Source: RGIG8745 sp045576655 (lineage in GTDB: Bacteria > Bacteroidota > Bacteroidia > Bacteroidales > Bacteroidaceae). Taken from it: DNA of 64,000 nt. Where the stretch lies: NCBI GenBank assembly GCA_045576655.1, contig JAZNGW010000032.1:310001-374000 (forward strand), written 5' to 3'. Of the stretch, positions 60,192 through 64,000 are shown in pieces; the stretch's first letter is position 1, and each line of letters starts with the position of its first letter. The translations under genes and the position numbers were made by a program. A model generated the notes under the pieces. The model was not told the origin of the DNA and did not search any database. It worked only from the letters and a program-made list of their open reading frames with translations.

Positions 60192-62759
60192 TTAGTTAAA
60201 CCACTTTACATAGCAGAAATCCTGACGATGTGGAAGATCTGAGCTCTTTGGATACATACGGCAAGCAACCTTAAAGCTACCTGATGTCGGTATGCAATGT
60301 GTACCCTCAAATGTAAAGAGGTTTCCTTCACGCTTAACAACGTCAAGCGGTTCTACACTGTAAACATGCTGTTTACCTTCATCATCAACACGAAGAGTTA
60401 CAATTTCCAAACCTACAGCATCATCAAGACCCTGTTCATCAACAACGTAAGAAACTTTATACTTCTTGCCGCTCTGAACATTACCATTGAGCATATCCTG
60501 TTCCTTTGTGATAGAAACAACATTAATCTTGTCCCAACGCTCTGCAATCTGCTCCTTCCAGAGTGCAATATCCTTTGCCTTCTTGTAGTTATCAGCAAAG
60601 AGAACCTTGCGACGGTCTGCAAGCTTAGAATAGTAGCGATCATAATAGTCATCAAGCTGACGCTTCATTGTATAGTGAGGAGCAACCTGAGCAATAGAAT
60701 TCTTCACTGTACGAATCCAACCCTCGCTATAGCCCTTCTCGTTCTGAGCATAGTAAAGTGGAAGAATTTCATTTTCAAGAAGAGAGTAAATAGTTGCTGC
60801 GTCAAGTTGATCCTGCTGTTCCTGATTCTGGTATGTACGCTTTTCAGTAAGGGCCCAACCAGCACCTTCACGATAACCCTCAAGCCACCATCCGTCAAGA
60901 ACTGAAAGGTTTACAACACCATTCATAAGAGCCTTTTCGCCAGATGTACCAGATGCCTCAAGCGGACGAGTTGGAGTATTCATCCAAATATCAACACCTG
61001 TAACAAGGCGACGCGCAAGCTTCATGTCATAGTTCTCAAGGAAGATGATCTTTCCGAGGAATTCTGGACGACGGCTGATCTCATAAATCTTCTTGATGAG
61101 TCCCTGACCTGCTCCATCATGTGGATGAGCTTTACCAGCAAAAAGGAACTGAACCGGTCTTTCTGGATTATTAACAATCTTAGAAAGACGATCAAGATCT
61201 GAGAAAAGAAGGTGTGCACGCTTGTATGTAGCGAAACGACGTGCAAAACCGATAAGAAGCGCATTTGGATTAATTTTATCAAGGATTGACACAATACGTG
61301 AAGGATCACCCTGGTTCTTCAACCAATCCTCACGGAACGCATTCTTAATATATGTGATAAGTTTGTTCTTGAGTTCAATACGAGTCTTCCAGATTTCTTC
61401 GTCTGCAACATTGTAGATTGACTCCCAAAGTTTAGCATTGCTCTGATCTGTATAGTAAGACTTGTCAAAGTGCTTTCCATAGAGAGTCTTCCACTCTGTT
61501 GCACTCCATGTTGGGAAGTGTACACCATTTGTAACATAACCCACATTATCAAGCTCTTCTGGGAAATAGCCCTTCCAAATTCCAGAGAACATATCCTTAG
61601 AAACTTTGCCATGCAACCAGCTCACACCATTAACCCATGATGAAGTGTTACAAGCAAATGTCGACATACAGAAACGCTCACCCTTATCCTCTGGATTAAT
61701 ACGTCCCATACCTATAAACTCATCCCAAGTGATTCCGAGCTGCTGAGGATAGTTACCCATATATTTGCCGAAGAGACCTTCATCGAAGTAGTCATGACCT
61801 GCAGGAACTGGAGTATGAACAGTATAAAGAGATGATGTACGAACAACCTCAAGGGCTTCGTTGAATGACATACCACTCTTAACATAATCTACAAGACGCT
61901 GAACATTGCAAAGAGCTGCATGACCTTCGTTGCAATGATAGATTTCCTTCTCAATTCCGAGTTTCTGAAGTGTAAGAACACCACCAATACCCAGAAGAAT
62001 CTCCTGCTTAATACGGTTTTCCCAGTCACCGCCATAAAGAGAGTGTGTGATTGAACGGTCAAACTCGCTATTCATCTCATTGTCTGTGTCGAGAAGATAA
62101 AGCTTAACACGACCAACATTCACACGCCAAACGTAAGCGTGAACGGTATAATTATTGTAAGGAACATCAACTACAATAGGATTTCCATTTCCATCGCACT
62201 CACGCTCGATAGGAAGATTACCGAAGTTCTGAGCCTCATACTTCGCAACCTGCTGTCCATCCATAGAAAGAGCCTGAGTGAAGTATCCATAACGATAAAG
62301 GAAACCAACAGCACACATATCTACATTGCTATCAGAAGCCTCCTTTATATAGTCACCTGCGAGAATACCGAGACCGCCAGAATAAATCTTAAGCACATGG
62401 CTAAGACCGTACTCCATACAGAGGTATGCAACAGACGGACGTTTCTTGTCTGGTTCTACGTCCATATAAGCACGGAAATTTGCATAAAGTTTCTTAACCT
62501 TATCCAAAACCTTCTTATCCTTTGCAAGTTCCTCAAGTTTTTCATAATTCATACTAGCAAGAAGAAGTACCGGATTCTGGTTCACCTGCTTCCAAAGATC
62601 TGGATCGAGTTCACGATAAAGATCTCTTGCCTCATTATTCCAAGACCACCACAAATTGTGAGCGATTTCGTCCAGCGGTTTGAGTGCTTCTGGAATTGAT
62701 GTCTTAACGCTAACATCACTCCAATTAGGAGTATTAGCATTGCTTGCTTTAATTCTCAT
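60192..62759 (-). CDS. glgP: alpha-glucan (glycogen) phosphorylase, GT35
   Basis: Releases glucose 1-phosphate from glycogen (EC 2.4.1.1). 855 aa, the form with an N-terminal DUF3417 region (about 10-110). Markers: GGLGILAGDYIKEASD, GIGGVLTLQKLGI with HCNEGHAAL, and the PLP Lys in EASGTSGEKALMNG. C-terminal 130 residues form an extra beta domain. It is co-transcribed with the synthase upstream (35-bp gap), so storage and mobilisation are joined. Confidence 0.95.
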   Translation of the reverse strand: MRIKASNANTPNWSDVSVKTSIPEALKPLDEIAHNLWWSWNNEARDLYRELDPDLWKQVNQNPVLLLASMNYEKLEELAKDKKVLDKVKKLYANFRAYMDVEPDKKRPSVAYLCMEYGLSHVLKIYSGGLGILAGDYIKEASDSNVDMCAVGFLYRYGYFTQALSMDGQQVAKYEAQNFGNLPIERECDGNGNPIVVDVPYNNYTVHAYVWRVNVGRVKLYLLDTDNEMNSEFDRSITHSLYGGDWENRIKQEILLGIGGVLTLQKLGIEKEIYHCNEGHAALCNVQRLVDYVKSGMSFNEALEVVRTSSLYTVHTPVPAGHDYFDEGLFGKYMGNYPQQLGITWDEFIGMGRINPEDKGERFCMSTFACNTSSWVNGVSWLHGKVSKDMFSGIWKGYFPEELDNVGYVTNGVHFPTWSATEWKTLYGKHFDKSYYTDQSNAKLWESIYNVADEEIWKTRIELKNKLITYIKNAFREDWLKNQGDPSRIVSILDKINPNALLIGFARRFATYKRAHLLFSDLDRLSKIVNNPERPVQFLFAGKAHPHDGAGQGLIKKIYEISRRPEFLGKIIFLENYDMKLARRLVTGVDIWMNTPTRPLEASGTSGEKALMNGVVNLSVLDGWWLEGYREGAGWALTEKRTYQNQEQQDQLDAATIYSLLENEILPLYYAQNEKGYSEGWIRTVKNSIAQVAPHYTMKRQLDDYYDRYYSKLADRRKVLFADNYKKAKDIALWKEQIAERWDKINVVSITKEQDMLNGNVQSGKKYKVSYVVDEQGLDDAVGLEIVTLRVDDEGKQHVYSVEPLDVVKREGNLFTFEGTHCIPTSGSFKVACRMYPKSSDLPHRQDFCYVKWFN

Positions 62760-62794
62760 AATTATAATTTATAATTTAAAAATTGTTATTCGAT

Positions 62795-64000
62795 TTATAT
62801 ATCCCCAATACGTTTACGAGCATTGTTTAATGCCACATCGTATGCTTCATAATAATATTTGATGAAATGCTTCCACAAAGCTTTCTCAGCAACAGATGCC
62901 GCATTCTTGCGTGTCTGCATAACTGTCTTATTATCCATATTAGCAAACTCGATGATTGTTTCGCGAATATTATCTGCTACTTCATCAAAATTATAATCGG
63001 ATCTATGAATTGTACGAACGCCATCAGCAATCACACTTTCACGTCCCTTGAGCGAGTTCGCCCACAATCCAAAACCTGCAAGGTCAGTTGTAATACAAGG
63101 TACATGGAATGCCACACTTTCAGTAGGAGTATATCCCCATGGCTCATAATACGAAGGATAAACACAAAGGTCGTTTCCTATAAGAAGGTCATAGTAGTGC
63201 ATATTAAATATGCCATCTTTTCCATCCAAATAGCATGGAACAAAAATAACCTTAACCTTGTCATCCTTTGCATTGTGCATTCCCAGCCAATTCATCTGGT
63301 TAAGAACCCTATCTTCATTCTGATTATAAAGTTCGTGAGTTATACGAGGATTGTCACATGGTTCAGTTTCCACTTTTTTCGAAGACAAGCGCTTTTTCAA
63401 GTCCGCCCTAGCCTCTTTCATCCATGCAGGCACCATAATAAAAGCAAGAACATTACGTTCTAAGCGCTCATCATGACGCAATCTGTTGAGAGAATCAACA
63501 AAAAGGTCTATACCCTTATTTTTATACTCATAACGGCCACCTGTACTAACAATTATAGTGGAATCATCAAGATCTGTTCCCATAAGTTTGTTTGCTACAT
63601 TGAGCATTTTCGCCCTTGCGGTCTTACGAGCCTCATTAAAAGGTTCGCCTTTTGCCGGAACAAAATCATTTTCAAAGCCATTGACAAGAATGACATCTGC
63701 TGGACGATCAAGAAGTTCTTCGCATTCCCTTCCAGTAATATCGCTAACAGTCGTGAAACAATCCACATTCTCAGCAGTACGCTTTTCTATAGAGTGCTTT
63801 GCCTCCATATTAAGCTCCTGAGCCATTTGATCTCCATTATATGCATGGAGATAATCGTACAAAGGTTTGTTATTACCAGCGATAGAACGCCCTATACTTG
63901 TTGCATGAGTAGTGAATATTGTAGCAACCGAAGGCACATTTGACTTAACATATAATGCTCCTAAACCAGTCATCCATTCATGCGCCTGATATACTACATT
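62795..64000 (-). CDS. glycogen synthase, GT3-like, 5' part outside the window
   Basis: 401 codons are visible; the frame stays open to the window edge (VVYQAHEWMTG just inside it), so the N-terminus is missing. Features: SDITGRECEELL, the donor-site STGGRYEYKNKGID, and YPSYYEPWGYTPTE, the GT3 (yeast GSY-type) acceptor motif. No regulatory arginine cluster is seen. Bacteroidetes commonly use GT3 rather than GT5 synthase. Upstream of glgP in the same run; EC 2.4.1.11 activity inferred. Confidence 0.88.
   Translation of the reverse strand, partial: NVVYQAHEWMTGLGALYVKSNVPSVATIFTTHATSIGRSIAGNNKPLYDYLHAYNGDQMAQELNMEAKHSIEKRTAENVDCFTTVSDITGRECEELLDRPADVILVNGFENDFVPAKGEPFNEARKTARAKMLNVANKLMGTDLDDSTIIVSTGGRYEYKNKGIDLFVDSLNRLRHDERLERNVLAFIMVPAWMKEARADLKKRLSSKKVETEPCDNPRITHELYNQNEDRVLNQMNWLGMHNAKDDKVKVIFVPCYLDGKDGIFNMHYYDLLIGNDLCVYPSYYEPWGYTPTESVAFHVPCITTDLAGFGLWANSLKGRESVIADGVRTIHRSDYNFDEVADNIRETIIEFANMDNKTVMQTRKNAASVAEKALWKHFIKYYYEAYDVALNNARKRIGDI

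Noticed and set aside
60297..63943. Four long plus-strand frames opposite glgP and the synthase
   Set aside because: All are antisense to conserved enzymes; Ile/Asn/Ser-rich and without motifs.

Overview
The window reads as a chromosomal segment of a Bacteroidales bacterium, most likely Prevotellaceae. The reasons are a complete Na+-translocating NADH:quinone reductase operon, type IX secretion genes (PorE-like, PorQ), a lipoprotein TamA homologue (TamL), an RprX/RprY two-component pair, a GT3-type glycogen synthase, a PPi-dependent phosphofructokinase, weak ribosome binding sites and many promoters of the Bacteroidetes form TTTG-N19-TAnnTTTG. No tRNA, rRNA or CRISPR array was found. Species cannot be fixed from the sequence alone.

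Layout. 1-4.4 kb (+): end of an unknown gene, nadC, a C69 dipeptidase and asnA. 4.6-9.0 kb (-): PBP1A, kdsB and an M16-fold protein without its zinc motif. 9.3-16.6 kb (-): clpC-htpG chaperone operon, a GH25 lysozyme and PPi-dependent PFK. 16.7-25.9 kb (-): a DUF4923 lipoprotein, nqrABCDEF and aspS. 26.0-38.3 kb (-): a tightly packed nine-gene run, DUF1573-meaB-porQ-cmk-ispH-pfkA-topB-porE-tamL. 38.9-40.0 kb (-): rpsF-rpsR-rplI. 40.2-42.6 kb: accessory patch with a small membrane protein, an IS3 remnant, an intact IS256-like element with nested ends and an 8-bp target duplication, and repeats. 42.8-45.1 kb (-): rprX-rprY. 45.3-49.6 kb (+): candidate cobalamin riboswitch, btuF-btuC-like genes, tyrA and trpS. 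50.0-55.7 kb (-): DUF3332 lipoprotein, ABC-F protein, second pfkA, NhaD-type antiporter and a hemerythrin-LuxR regulator. 55.9-60.1 kb (+): FeoA-FeoB fusion, a 48-aa Cys-rich partner and a CapA-like/NlpC-P60 fusion. 60.2-64 kb (-): glycogen phosphorylase and glycogen synthase.

How the genes fit together. Much of the window serves a fermentative Na+-based anaerobe: NQR makes a sodium gradient, NhaD exchanges Na+ for H+, three PFK-type genes sit at one glycolytic step, glycogen is stored and mobilised, and MeaB supports B12-dependent methylmalonyl-CoA mutase. Envelope building (PBP1A, KdsB, TamL, PorE, PorQ) is the second theme.

Most unusual observations: (1) a dispersed family of tandem arrays with an exact 22-bp period and a CACCGCGGTCGTG core, mostly next to terminators between transcription units; (2) a DUF542-like/hemerythrin/LuxR regulator divergent from feoAB with an 18-bp perfect palindrome between them; (3) an 11-G tract inside a degenerate cobalamin riboswitch; (4) several proteins with lost catalytic residues beside intact homologues or domains (PfkA paralogues, ABC-F second ATPase site, CapA domain, M16, TopB TOPRIM motif).
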